Both the position numbers and the translations under genes were made by a program. Of a stretch of DNA of 64,000 nt, positions 53,270-64,000 are shown in pieces. Below the pieces are notes generated by a model that saw only the letters and a list, made by a program, of their open reading frames with translations, did not search any database and was not told the origin of the DNA. The number at the start of each line of letters is the position of its first letter. The first letter of the stretch is position 1. The stretch spans positions 83,585-147,584 of the forward strand of contig NZ_JAHXBF010000023.1 of assembly GCF_020103695.1 (NCBI RefSeq). Direction: 5' to 3'. The stretch comes from Hyalangium versicolor (GTDB taxonomy: Bacteria; Myxococcota; Myxococcia; Myxococcales; Myxococcaceae).

Positions 53270-55158
53270 CGAAGGTCCACCTTCACGCGGTGTTCCTTGC
53301 CGGCCTGCACCTTCACCCGGACGCGGGCGCTCTTCCCCGTCTCCGGGTTGCGCATCTCGACGTCCAGGTCCCCCACGGGGACGCTGTAACGCGCCATGGG
53401 AGTCATCCCGACCTGCTTCCCTCCAATGAAGACCTGGCCCCAGGGGTTGGCATCCACGGTCAGCAAGCCACGGCGCCTGGGCTGAGCCGACACCTCCTCA
53501 TCCACGGAGAGAGGCGGTTTGCCCCCGGCATCGCCAGCATCCAGCGTCGAATTCACCACGCCAGCATCCATGGGCTCGGATGGCGAAGCCCCAGCATCCG
53601 ATGGTTCCGAGGACACCGCTCCCGCGTCCGAGAGCACAGCCTGTCCCCCTCCATCCTTCCCTCCGTCCGGCTCCCCGAGCCCTGCGCCCGAGCCGGTGGA
53701 GCCGCTCCCATCCTGTAATGGCTGGGTTCCCTGAGAGCTGTCGGGCCCCACGGGCCGAGAGCCCTCAGCCGAACCGAAGAGCAGGATCCACCCCACCCCA
53801 AGCCCCACCACCGTGAGCACTCCCACCGTGATCGCCATGGCGATCCACCGCCGCGTCCGACGCGAAGGGGGAGCATCCATGGGGACCGTCCCATCCCCCT
53901 TCTGCTCCAGGGGACGAGGAACATACGGGGCCGCATCTCCGCGCGGCTGCTCCAGCTCCGCCATCTGCGGCGCGGCCACGGTCCCCACCGGCAACACCGT
54001 CTCGGGGACGGTCCCTGACCGCGGCTCGCCCGGGGGCGGCAGCGTCCCGGGATGCGGCTCCGCCGACAGCGAGGGTGTCCCCGGATGCGCCTCCCCGGGC
54101 TGCGATGGGGCCGTCAACACATGCGCATCCAACGTCTGCCGGGAGAGGCTCTGCGTCCCCTGCCGGCCCGTGCCCCCTGCCCTGCTGGGATTGGCATTCA
54201 GCGCCGCGAACGTGCGCGAGGCCCGGTCGAGCGTCCCCACCACCGAGGGGCACACCTCACGTACCAGCGCCCCGAGCAGCTCGGCCCGCTCCTCGGCCGA
54301 GGGCGGGGGCAGCGCGTCCCGGAAAGCCCGCGCCGAGGCGAAGCGGCGGTGCGGATCCTTCTCCGTGGCCCGGGTGATGGCACTCACCAGCTCGCGCGGC
54401 AGGTCCGGCCGCAGCGTGTCCAGCATGGGCAGCGGATCATGCTGGATGGCCTGCAGCGACTCCTGCGTGGTGCCGCGCACGAACGGAGAGCGCCCGGTGG
54501 CCAGGAAGAAGAGCGTGAGCCCCGCCGCGAACTGGTCCACCCGCGAGTCCAGCCGCTCGAAGCGCAGCTGCTCCGGCGCCAGGTAGTCCATCTTCCCGCG
54601 CACCACGCCGGGCCGCGTCTGCCCCACCGCCGCCTGCACCTTGGCGATGCCGAAGTCCGTCAGCTTCACCTCGCCGTTGATGGACACCAGGATGTTGTGC
54701 GGCGTCACGTCCCGGTGGATGAGCCCCAGCGGCTTGCCGTCCGCCCCCGTGAGCGTGTGCGCGTAGTGCAGCGCATCCAGCAGCGCTCGCGCCACGTGGA
54801 GGATGAGCGGCGCGCTCAGCGTCCGCTGCTGGGCGGCCAGCACCCGCACCAGCCTCACCAGCGAGACGCCCCACACCAGCTCCATCGCCAGGAAGTAGCG
54901 CTCGTCCTCGAGCCCCAGGTCGAGGATCTGGACGATGTTGGGGTGGCTCATGCGCGCGCAGAGCCGGGCCTCGTCCAGGAACATCTTCACCACGTGCGAC
55001 TCTTCCGCCAGGTGCGGCAGCAGCAGCTTGATGGCCAGCGGCTTCTCGAAGCCCTCCAGCCCACGCTGCACCGCGACGAACACCTCCCCCATGCCTCCGC
55101 TGGCGAGCTTCTCGCCCAGCAGGTAGCGCCCCAGGGGAATGCCCGTCGAAGCGTCCAT
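53266..55158 (-). CDS. Ser/Thr protein kinase with C-terminal PEGA domain
   Basis: 630 residues from ATG 55158; the upstream part of the frame has no similarity to kinases. The kinase domain (about 9-275) is complete: GEKLASGGMGEVFVA, Lys44 in LAIKLLLP, HRDVTPHNILV, LTDFGIAKVQ and PEQLRFERLDSR. A low-complexity Pro/Gly/Ser/Thr linker precedes one TM helix (WIAMAITVGVLTVVGLGVGWILLF). An acidic linker and a PEGA domain (GLLTVDANPWGQVFIGGKQVGMTPMARYSVPVGD) follow. It is operonic with the FHA activator and would phosphorylate threonines recognised by that FHA domain. The input signal is unknown. Confidence 0.96.
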   Translation of the reverse strand: MDASTGIPLGRYLLGEKLASGGMGEVFVAVQRGLEGFEKPLAIKLLLPHLAEESHVVKMFLDEARLCARMSHPNIVQILDLGLEDERYFLAMELVWGVSLVRLVRVLAAQQRTLSAPLILHVARALLDALHYAHTLTGADGKPLGLIHRDVTPHNILVSINGEVKLTDFGIAKVQAAVGQTRPGVVRGKMDYLAPEQLRFERLDSRVDQFAAGLTLFFLATGRSPFVRGTTQESLQAIQHDPLPMLDTLRPDLPRELVSAITRATEKDPHRRFASARAFRDALPPPSAEERAELLGALVREVCPSVVGTLDRASRTFAALNANPSRAGGTGRQGTQSLSRQTLDAHVLTAPSQPGEAHPGTPSLSAEPHPGTLPPPGEPRSGTVPETVLPVGTVAAPQMAELEQPRGDAAPYVPRPLEQKGDGTVPMDAPPSRRTRRWIAMAITVGVLTVVGLGVGWILLFGSAEGSRPVGPDSSQGTQPLQDGSGSTGSGAGLGEPDGGKDGGGQAVLSDAGAVSSEPSDAGASPSEPMDAGVVNSTLDAGDAGGKPPLSVDEEVSAQPRRRGLLTVDANPWGQVFIGGKQVGMTPMARYSVPVGDLDVEMRNPETGKSARVRVKVQAGKEHRVKVDLR

Positions 55159-55496
55159 CAGAAGGCCGGGAGGATCGGCGGGTTGGCGGCAATGAGCCCT
55201 GTGGCGACCGACAGCAGCGACAGCATCCCTCTCCTCGAGTCCGACGAAGCAGCCCCGACACGGTGCACTGCTTCTCACCCAGAGCGAAGTCTATATCGCG
55301 CTCGCTCCCCGAGTCGCTTTTGCCCCCCTACGCCAAAGGTGTCCCAAACGAGAGACAGATGGCCCCCCACGCATTCTCCGGACCTGAGAATGCTGTCCGA
55401 GGCCCACCCTGTCTTTTCAGGGACTTAGTGCTGGCCTGCCACAGGCTCGGGAAAGTCGCCCCAGGGGCCGAAATCGGTTAGAGGCACGAGCCAGCC
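55159..55496. other. 338-bp intergenic region before the glycosyltransferase
   Basis: The region separates the minus-strand kinase operon from a plus-strand glycosyltransferase and must hold both promoters. A TATAGA-like element on the minus strand around 55288-55293 is a possible -10 site, but no good -35 was seen. No ORF with coding character, RNA gene or repeat is evident. Confidence 0.5.
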
Positions 55497-56216
55497 ATGC
55501 TCGTCTCGCTCATCATCCCCGTCTACAACGAGACCGCCACCCTGGCGGAGCTGCTCCGCCGGTGCATCGCGGTGGACTTCCCCAAGGAGCTGGTCATCGT
55601 GGACGACTGCTCCAAGGACGGGAGCCGCGAGTTCCTCCAGGAGCTGTCGGAGAAGGGGCTGAAGCTGCTGGGCGGCAACCCGCACAACCGCAACGAGCTG
55701 CGCGTCATCTTCCAGCCGCACAACCAGGGCAAGGGCGCGGCGCTGCGGCGCGGCTTCCAGGAGGCCACCGGGGACATCCTCCTCGTCCAGGACGCGGACC
55801 TGGAGTACGACCCGCGCGACATCCCCAAGGTCATCCAGCCCATCCTCGATGGCGAGGCGGACGTCGTCTACGGCAGCCGCTTCACGGGCACGCCGCGCCG
55901 GGTGCTCTACTTCTGGCACACGGTGATGAACAACCTGCTCACCATGCTCTCCAACATGGCCAGCGGGCTGAACCTCACGGACATGGAGACCTGCTACAAG
56001 GCCTTCCGCGCCGAGGTGCTGCGCTCCGTCACCGTGGAGGAGGAGCGCTTCGGCTTCGAGCCGGAGATCACCGCCAAGGTGGCCCGAGGCAACTGGCGCG
56101 TCTACGAGGTGCCCATCAGCTACCACGGGCGCACCTATGAGGAGGGCAAGAAGATCGGCTGGAAGGACGGGGTGCGCGCCCTCTACGTCATCGCCAAGTA
56201 CGCGGTGAAGCGCTAG
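55497..56216 (+). CDS. Family 2 glycosyltransferase (dolichol-phosphate-mannose-synthase-like)
   Basis: 239 residues of the GT2 type. It begins MLVSLIIPVYNETATLAELLRRC and has ELVIVDDCSKDGSREFL, FQPHNQGKGAALRRGFQEATGDILLVQDADLEYDP with the metal-binding DAD, and ADVVYGSRFTG. The C-terminal ISYHGRTYEEGKKIGWKDGVRAL is typical of undecaprenyl- or dolichyl-phosphate sugar transferases. No membrane domains, so cytoplasmic. It probably loads a sugar onto a lipid carrier; the sugar is not readable. The gene is followed 114 bp later by the CmpB-like gene. Confidence 0.93.
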   Translation: MLVSLIIPVYNETATLAELLRRCIAVDFPKELVIVDDCSKDGSREFLQELSEKGLKLLGGNPHNRNELRVIFQPHNQGKGAALRRGFQEATGDILLVQDADLEYDPRDIPKVIQPILDGEADVVYGSRFTGTPRRVLYFWHTVMNNLLTMLSNMASGLNLTDMETCYKAFRAEVLRSVTVEEERFGFEPEITAKVARGNWRVYEVPISYHGRTYEEGKKIGWKDGVRALYVIAKYAVKR

Positions 56217-56330
56217 GCCCCTGTTGACCCGCGGACAGTGCGCGGGGCCCCATCGAGCACCCCGGAACACTGGACTCCTGGACTGGGGGCCAGAGATGCC
56301 TGTCCTCGGGGCGATTCTTACGTTCTGAGT

Positions 56331-56900
56331 GTGCTACCGAGATTCCTCCTCTACGGCTGTGCCGGGTGGGTCCTCGAGGTGTGCTTCACGGGGACCAGCG
56401 CGGCGATCTTCCAGAAGGACGCACACGGGACGGCGAAGACGTACCTGTGGATGCACCCCATCTACGGGGCCACGGCCCTGGGGATGGAGTTCCTCCACGA
56501 CCGGCTGCGCTTCCTGCCACGGCCGATTCGAGCGCTTGCCTACACGGCCGTCATCTTCGGGGCCGAGTTTGCCACCGGCTGGCTGCTGCGGCGGGCGCTC
56601 GGCCGCTGTCCGTGGGACTACCGGGAGCAGGGCTGGAGCGTGAAGGGGCTCGTCCGCCTGGACTACTTCCCCTTCTGGTACGGCACGGCCCTGGCCTTCG
56701 AGCCGGCCCGAGAGGCCCTGCTGCGCATCACCAGCGAGGCCCTGCGCCAGACGCCCGAATTCCGCCATGCCGTGGCCGAGGGCGAAGTCCAGCCCCTGGC
56801 CTGCCAGGGGTCGGTCGAGGTCGAGGCTGGGGCCACCGGGGAGACGTTCCAGGAGGCCCTGAAGGCCGAGAGCCAGGCTGGAAAGGTCTTCCCTGGCTGA
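56331..56900 (+). CDS. CmpB-like (putative ABC permease family, PF06541-type) membrane protein
   Basis: 189 residues from GTG 56331. About four membrane helices are visible, with the family's order: FLLYGCAGWVLEVCFTGTS, WMHPIYGATALGMEFLHDRL, AVIFGAEFATGWLLRRALGRCPWDYREQGWSVKGLVRLDYFPFWYG. This resembles PF06541 proteins, annotated as ABC permease-like although transport is unproven. The C-terminus is soluble and acidic. It lies between a glycosyltransferase and mreB, so a cell-envelope role is plausible but unproved. Confidence 0.78.
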   Translation: MLPRFLLYGCAGWVLEVCFTGTSAAIFQKDAHGTAKTYLWMHPIYGATALGMEFLHDRLRFLPRPIRALAYTAVIFGAEFATGWLLRRALGRCPWDYREQGWSVKGLVRLDYFPFWYGTALAFEPAREALLRITSEALRQTPEFRHAVAEGEVQPLACQGSVEVEAGATGETFQEALKAESQAGKVFPG

Positions 56901-57038
56901 TTGCCCTCCAGTCCACGCTCTTTTCGGAACGTGGGTTTTCTTTCCGCCCACCGCGCCGCGTAGTAGTACCTTCATGAATCGCGGCCTTTGGCTTGCTTGG
57001 GGAAATTCCGCAGGACTCCCGAAAGTTTCCGCCCCCGT

Positions 57039-58073
<1,035 letters not shown>

Positions 58074-58087
58074 GTCCCCGCCCGGAG

Positions 58088-60220
58088 TCAGGGAGGCAGA
58101 GGCGGCCGCCAACCCGGCACGCGCACGGCCTGGTAGAAGGGCCGCTCGTTGTAGTCCGGATCGAGCGCATGGCGAGCCATGCCGCCCAGGCCGTCGATCC
58201 AGCGTGCATGGGCCAGCTCCACGAAGCGGTTCTCCTCCACGGCTCGAGCGCGCACGACGTACGCGGCGGCCTGCAGTCCCGGAGGGAGCATGAGGAAGGC
58301 GGCTCCCCGCTCACCCGAGAGCGCGTAGGACTCGAGCGGCTCGCGGGCCGCCATGAGCGCGAGGCTCGAGGTGAGAAGCCGCTCGGCGGCCTTCGCGTCT
58401 TGGAGGCGTGAGAGCTCCAGGCCGAGCAGTGCGGCGGTCTCCACGTCCAGGTTCCGCACCACCGTGTCCGAGGCCAGGCGGGCCTGCTGCAAGGCCTTGT
58501 CCAGGTTGTTCACGGCCATCTCGGTGAGCACGATGGCGTCGTAGGCGGCGCGGTCGTGGATGGCGGTCAACTGTTGCTGCGAAAGGGCGCTCTTTCCCGA
58601 GAGGAGCTCGAAGAGGGCCATCCGCTCGGGAGCGGTGGTGACGCTGGGAGGGAGGACCGCTCGCGCGGTGGACTCGAGGGTCTTGGGGCCCACCACCCGG
58701 GCGAGCCGGGCGGCGAGGAGGGCGAACTCCCAGGAGCGGGATTCGGGCTTCTTCGTAAACTCGAGCACCGCGTCGGGGGCCGCGGGGATGAGACTGGTGT
58801 CGGCGACCAGGGCGCGCACGCGCAGTTCCACGTCCTCCAGGGACTCGACACTGTTGTACCTGGCCTGGTCCAGCAGGCGCAGCGCCTCCGAGGAGTCGCC
58901 GGTGGAGAACCGGAGGCGGGCCACGATACGCATGACCTCGGGAGAGTGGGGGAAGCGCTCCAGGAGGTGCTCATAGAGGGCGCGCTGCTCGCTGGGGGGA
59001 GCCACACGGGCCTCCAGGATGGCCCTCTGCTCGGACGTCGGCACCTGCCGGGCCGAGGCGCTGTAGAGGGCGTACGCCTCTTCCCGCTTGCCCAGGGCGA
59101 GGAACAGATCCTGGGCGATCCGCTGGATGGCGAGCCGTTCCGGAGGCATGGCCGCGAGTTCCTGGGCCAGGATGAACGCCTGGGACGACTGGTTGCGCAC
59201 GAGAATGTCCGCGGCCATCACGATGGGCTGAAGCTGGGTAGGGTCCGCCAGGAGGAAGCTCCTGGCGAGCTCCGTGAGCTCCTGCCAGCGCTGCGCCTTC
59301 TCGTAGTCGAGCAGCCGCTGCTGCCAGTCGCCCTGCCACCGCAACTGATGTTCGTCCTCGAGGAAGGCGGTGCGGCCATCCAGCAGGCTCGGGCCGGTGC
59401 CCTTCTCCACGTTCTCGACCTGCAAGGAGGCCGCGCCCAGGATGTTGTAGACGGCGTGCTGCTTCGCCTCGAGCGAGAAGTCCTCGAAGGGTTGCTTCTG
59501 GCCCGGCCACATCGCCTCGACGCGGTAGGGCTTGCCCAAACGGAAGAAGGAATCCCGAACCCGCCCTCCGGAAGGCAGGGTGTAGGTCCTGTCGTCCACG
59601 TGAACCACCACGGGTCGCGAGAGTCCGTTGAAGATCTGCACGTCGCGGGTGATGAAGGGAGGCACGGTCACACCGAAGGCGGCGAGGCCCAGCCCCCCGA
59701 GAACCAGGGCGGTGGTCCGCCGCGAGGCGCGGGTGAGGCGTGAGGGTCCGGCGACGCGGCCGAGGACTTCGAGCTGCTCGTCCCCGTTGCGGCGGATGAG
59801 GTGATCTCCGAGCGACCAGATCGGCAGACCCAGGAGGCAGAAGGCGCGGTTGGCGATGAAGGGCGTCTCCTGCTCATCGAGGGGCGGGAGCCCGATGAAC
59901 CGCGTCCCACAGCCCAGGAAGCTTCTGAGCGAAGGGGGCCGATCAGCCATGACGAAGAGGGCTCGGTTGGCGAGGAGCTCTCGAAGGGTGTCACGGGCAA
60001 GGCCTGCGGGCTCGCGGGCAAAGCGGGCGCTGAGGGCGGAGTGGACGGAGAAGGCATCCGCTCGGGCCAGCGCGAGTGAGAGCGCCTCGTCCGGCAGGAG
60101 CGAGACCATGGCGGGGGCGCGTTCGGTGAAGCCGCTCGGATCCGCTTCCAAGGGAAGGGAGGCGGCAGGAGCGTGCTCCTGGAATTGGGGTGGAGCCGGC
60201 TGGGAGGACACCCTCGACAT
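58088..60220 (-). CDS. TPR-like membrane protein of unknown function
   Basis: 710 residues from ATG 60220. The N-terminal ~170 residues may be a small cytoplasmic domain (LLPDEALSLALARADAFSVHSALSARF). One TM helix (TTALVLGGLGLAAFGVTVPPFI, about 178-200) leads to an Ig-like segment (VQIFNGLSRPVVVHVDDRTYTL) and then a long helical repeat region resembling tetratricopeptide repeats (FLALGKREEAYALYSASARQVPTSEQRAILEARV, FSTGDSSEALRLLDQARYNSVESLEDVELRVRALV). The gene starts where a Sel1 gene could also start on the other strand. A scaffolding role is plausible. Confidence 0.8.
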   Translation of the reverse strand: MSRVSSQPAPPQFQEHAPAASLPLEADPSGFTERAPAMVSLLPDEALSLALARADAFSVHSALSARFAREPAGLARDTLRELLANRALFVMADRPPSLRSFLGCGTRFIGLPPLDEQETPFIANRAFCLLGLPIWSLGDHLIRRNGDEQLEVLGRVAGPSRLTRASRRTTALVLGGLGLAAFGVTVPPFITRDVQIFNGLSRPVVVHVDDRTYTLPSGGRVRDSFFRLGKPYRVEAMWPGQKQPFEDFSLEAKQHAVYNILGAASLQVENVEKGTGPSLLDGRTAFLEDEHQLRWQGDWQQRLLDYEKAQRWQELTELARSFLLADPTQLQPIVMAADILVRNQSSQAFILAQELAAMPPERLAIQRIAQDLFLALGKREEAYALYSASARQVPTSEQRAILEARVAPPSEQRALYEHLLERFPHSPEVMRIVARLRFSTGDSSEALRLLDQARYNSVESLEDVELRVRALVADTSLIPAAPDAVLEFTKKPESRSWEFALLAARLARVVGPKTLESTARAVLPPSVTTAPERMALFELLSGKSALSQQQLTAIHDRAAYDAIVLTEMAVNNLDKALQQARLASDTVVRNLDVETAALLGLELSRLQDAKAAERLLTSSLALMAAREPLESYALSGERGAAFLMLPPGLQAAAYVVRARAVEENRFVELAHARWIDGLGGMARHALDPDYNERPFYQAVRVPGWRPPLPP

Positions 60221-60290
60221 GGCCTTATTGAACACGGAACAGGAGGGTGGAGCGCAAGGGGGGCACCTTGTGTCAGGCTGGGAGCCAGAG

Positions 60291-60821
60291 ATGGAGCGTC
60301 GAGTTCGGAGTGAAAGAGGGGGCCGCCCAAAGGCGGACGAAGGCTTGGGGGAGGGAGGTTTCCTCCGCGCCTCGCAGCTGCTGGAGAGGGGGCAGTTCAC
60401 GGAAGCGTTCCGCCTGTTCCTGGAGGCCGCGCAAGCAGGGGACTCCAGAGCACAGGTGACCGTGGGCTACCTCTACGACACGGGCCAGGGAGTCAGCCAG
60501 TCACGCACCCAGGCGCTGCTCTGGTACCGCAAGGCCTCGCACAAGGGCGTCGCATCGGCAGCCACCAACATCGCGACGATCTACCGGGATGAGGGCCGGC
60601 TGCGATTGGCGGTCCGGTGGTTCGAGAAGGCGGCTGCGCTGGGAGATGACGAAGCGCTGCTCGACATGGCGAGGCTGTACGCAGGCCCGTTGGAGGAACC
60701 CGCGATGGCCCGGAAGCTGTTGTCCCGAGTGCTCCGCGCGAAGCGGGCGAGCGAAGACAACCGGGAGCAGGCGGAGCGCCTGCTGCAAACCCTGGAGCAG
60801 CGCCAGCGCCTGAGTCGGTGA
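60291..60821 (+). CDS. Sel1-like repeat protein
   Basis: 176 residues from ATG 60291 with GGGAG upstream; an in-frame ATG at 60219 is a second option that overlaps the start of the divergent gene. Sel1 repeats occupy about residues 30-130: LERGQFTEAFRLFLEAAQAGDSRAQVTVGYLYDTGQGVSQSRTQALLWYRKASHKGVASAATNIATIYRDEGRLRLAVRWFEKAAALGDDEALLDMARLYAG. These helical repeats mediate protein contacts. No signal peptide, so cytoplasmic. The gene is followed by the 58-bp repeat and the convergent D-aminoacylase gene. Confidence 0.88.
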   Translation: MERRVRSERGGRPKADEGLGEGGFLRASQLLERGQFTEAFRLFLEAAQAGDSRAQVTVGYLYDTGQGVSQSRTQALLWYRKASHKGVASAATNIATIYRDEGRLRLAVRWFEKAAALGDDEALLDMARLYAGPLEEPAMARKLLSRVLRAKRASEDNREQAERLLQTLEQRQRLSR

Positions 60822-60851
60822 GGTGGATGTCCGCCGGACTGCTCCCGAGCT

Positions 60852-60909
60852 GGTCCTACCCGCATACCAGTTGGCACAAACCGCGCCCGACGGGGCCACC
60901 TCGTTCGGC
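60852..60909. repeat. 58-bp dispersed repeat, copy A
   Basis: GGTCCTACCCGCATACCAG...CTCGTTCGGC matches copy B at 63755-63812 with five differences in 58 positions, in the same orientation. It lies between the Sel1 gene and the D-aminoacylase gene. Confidence 0.9.
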
Positions 60910-60921
60910 TTCCGTCACGGC

Positions 60922-62659
<1,738 letters not shown>

Positions 62660-62679
<20 letters not shown>

Positions 62680-63535
62680 CTTTCCTCCTCCACAGGAAGG
62701 CCAGGGTCATTCCAGAGACGATGTGCCAGATACCCCACAGGCTGGCGATCACCACCATGCCTGGGTCGGCCTTGAACTGGACCGCGATGATGCCCAGCGC
62801 CAGCCCCGAGTTCTGCATCCCGCCCTCAATCATCACCGCGCGACGGTCTCGCTCGGGCACGCGCATCGCCATGGACGAGATCCACCCGAACGCCAACCCC
62901 AGCGCGTTGTGCAGCACTACGAGCGCGAAGCGCGGAAGGATCTGCGCGGTGAGCAGGTGGCGCTCGTGGACCACTCCGAGCACGATGAAGGCCACCAGCG
63001 CGGCAAGGCTGAGGTTCCCCAACGGCTTCTGCAGCTTCGCGGTGAGCCCCGGCAGCCAGTGGCCGAACATCAGACCCAGCCCCATCGGCACCGCGAGCAG
63101 GAACACCAAGCTGAGCCACAGGCCCGAGGGGTCCAACTCCAGCGTGCGCAGCCAGGAAGCGGTCGCCGGGTTGGTGCTGATCATCCAGCTGAAATGAAAC
63201 GGCGTGAGCACCAACGCCAGCAGGCTGGCCACGGCCGAGATGCTCACGGAGAGCGCGGTGTTTCCGCCACCTTGATGGGTGATGACGTTGCTGAGGCTGC
63301 CGCCCGGGCAGGCCGCTACGAGGATCATCGCCGCCTCGACATTGGGCGGCAGGTCGAGCGCCAGGGTCACCAGCCACGTGCCCACGGGCAGCAACACGAA
63401 TTGAGGGATGAGTCCGCAGATGACGCTGTGGGGCATCCGCGCGACGCGCCGGAAGTCCTCCACCCGCAGCTCCAACGCCACCGAGAACACCAGGAGCGCG
63501 AGCACGAGGCTCAACACGAGCTGCTGCGAGGACAT
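62660..63535 (-). CDS. Bile acid:sodium symporter (BASS) family transporter
   Basis: 291 residues starting at ATG 63535, with about nine membrane helices such as LVLSLVLALLVFSVALELRV, SVICGLIPQFVLLPVGTWLVTLAL, AAMILVAACPGGSLSNVITHQGGGNTALSVSISAVASLLALVLTPF and ALVAFIVLGVV. The GGSLSNVITHQGGGNTALSVSIS stretch is the conserved sodium-binding region of BASS transporters. It imports an organic acid or related compound with Na+. It overlaps the D-aminoacylase gene by 20 bp and precedes it in transcription, so the two should act together. Confidence 0.93.
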
Positions 63536-63754
63536 GAAGGGGGTGGACCTCCGCAAGCGGCACCCTCGCCGCTGATGCGGTCAGCCTAACGAGGGTTGCC
63601 GGTGGCGCCTATCCCTACCCTCTCCGGACAGTGCCTCCTCGCTCGCTCCTTCCCTTCTGGACTGGGGTTTACCCCAGGGCCTGCCTCGAGTGAGGCTCCC
63701 GGGGAAAGCCCTGCACGATGCGGCAGTCCGCGGGGCCGGCACCGGTGCTGGACC

Positions 63755-63812
63755 GGTCCTACCAGCATACCAGTGGGTACAAACCGCGCCCGACAGGGCC
63801 CCCTCGTTCGGC
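63755..63812. repeat. 58-bp dispersed repeat, copy B
   Basis: GGTCCTACCAGCATACCAG...CTCGTTCGGC is about 91% identical to copy A at 60852-60909, in the same orientation, and ends 17 bp before the start codon of the final gene. It contains an internal direct repeat TACCAG-CA-TACCAG. Confidence 0.9.
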
Positions 63813-63829
63813 GTATGAGAGCCCCACCA

Positions 63830-64000
63830 TGGCAACGATATTCGAGTTCCTGAAGAGGGTCGAACAACGCCCAGGCATGTTCCTGTACGCTGACGAAGAG
63901 GATTGGGAACTCCAGTTTCGCAACCTGAAGATGCTGCTCATCGGCTACGAGCAGGCCCTCTGGAATCACAAGCTGGATGAGCCCGGTAGGGACTTCCTGG
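63830..64000 (+). CDS. Unknown protein, N-terminal 57 residues only
   Basis: The frame starts at ATG 63830 and is open to the window end; the protein continues outside. MATIFEFLKRVEQRPGMFLYADEEDWELQFRNLKMLLIGYEQALWNHKLDEPGRDFL is acidic and helical. It resembles short hypothetical proteins common in myxobacteria that start with a similar FLxRVExRPGMF stretch and may be immunity-type or stress proteins; this is from memory and unproven. It may be cotranscribed with the next gene outside the window. Confidence 0.6.

Noticed and set aside
60219..60290. Earlier ATG for the Sel1 protein overlapping the divergent start codon
   Set aside because: The extra 24 residues lack conserved character and the ATG at 60291 has a better ribosome site, although the earlier start cannot be excluded.

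Overview
The window looks like chromosomal DNA of a myxobacterium, probably of the Archangium/Cystobacter/Stigmatella/Hyalangium group. This is inferred from very high GC with strong third-position GC bias, two 'eukaryote-like' Ser/Thr kinases with C-terminal PEGA-type domains, an FHA-domain sigma-54 activator, a DUF2378 protein (a family known mainly from Myxococcales), and many secreted lipoproteins. No ribosomal RNA, tRNA, complete insertion sequence, prophage or CRISPR array was recognised. It is ordinary dense chromosome (about 57 protein genes) with several small accessory units.

Layout. 0-9.3 kb: metabolic and secreted proteins (2OG-Fe(II) oxygenase, amidase, DJ-1/PfpI protein, DUF255 thioredoxin-fold lipoprotein, PQQ-type sugar dehydrogenase, large subtilisin with Ig-like modules). 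9.4-13.2 kb: a CPA1 cation/proton antiporter overlapping a TrkA-N/TrkA-C/cyclic-nucleotide-binding regulator, then a GST and a small cupin-like protein. 13.2-15.6 kb: a BlaI-type repressor and M56 metallopeptidase pair with a palindromic operator pair upstream. 15.7-19 kb: outer-membrane-like protein, phospholipase D and a small basic protein. 19.4-21.3 kb: a V4R-like sensor-domain protein, a heme-oxygenase-like diiron (HDO) candidate and a SnoaL-like protein. 21.3-27.2 kb (minus strand): a co-directional run with an ECF sigma factor, its zinc anti-sigma factor and a secreted protein, preceded by a repeat-rich membrane protein, a zinc-ribbon/pilin-like protein, hemF and a secreted Ig-like protein.

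27.3-38.7 kb: exonuclease-phosphatase-type lipoprotein, DUF2378 and DUF3467 proteins, a hydrolase plus ABC exporter operon ending in an AttH/CrtC-type lipocalin protein, a PEGA Ser/Thr kinase, and a secreted metallo-beta-lactamase-fold hydrolase. 38.7-44.9 kb: FHA protein, glycerol kinase, lipoprotein, pterin-carbinolamine dehydratase, outer-membrane protein, Rpn/YhgA-type nuclease. 45-48.7 kb: dapD and dapE with two unexpected genes between them, a ChrR-like zinc anti-sigma/cupin protein and a SLATT-type two-TM protein.

48.8-55.2 kb: a PRC-barrel-like protein, a gene with an in-frame UGA that reads as a SelW-like CxxU selenoprotein (49226-49462, minus), a lipoprotein, a PLP decarboxylase, and an overlapping kinase/FHA-sigma-54-activator operon. 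55.5-64 kb: glycosyltransferase, CmpB-like membrane protein, mreB, a TPR-like membrane protein divergent from a Sel1 protein, a D-aminoacylase-type amidohydrolase overlapping a BASS-type transporter, and the start of an unknown gene. A 58-bp intergenic repeat occurs twice near the right end.

The most notable observations are the hidden selenoprotein gene, the HDO/V4R/SnoaL unit, the SLATT and orphan ChrR-like genes inside the dap cluster, the antiporter/cyclic-nucleotide-binding regulator pair, and the BlaI operator pair with its unusual M56 partner.
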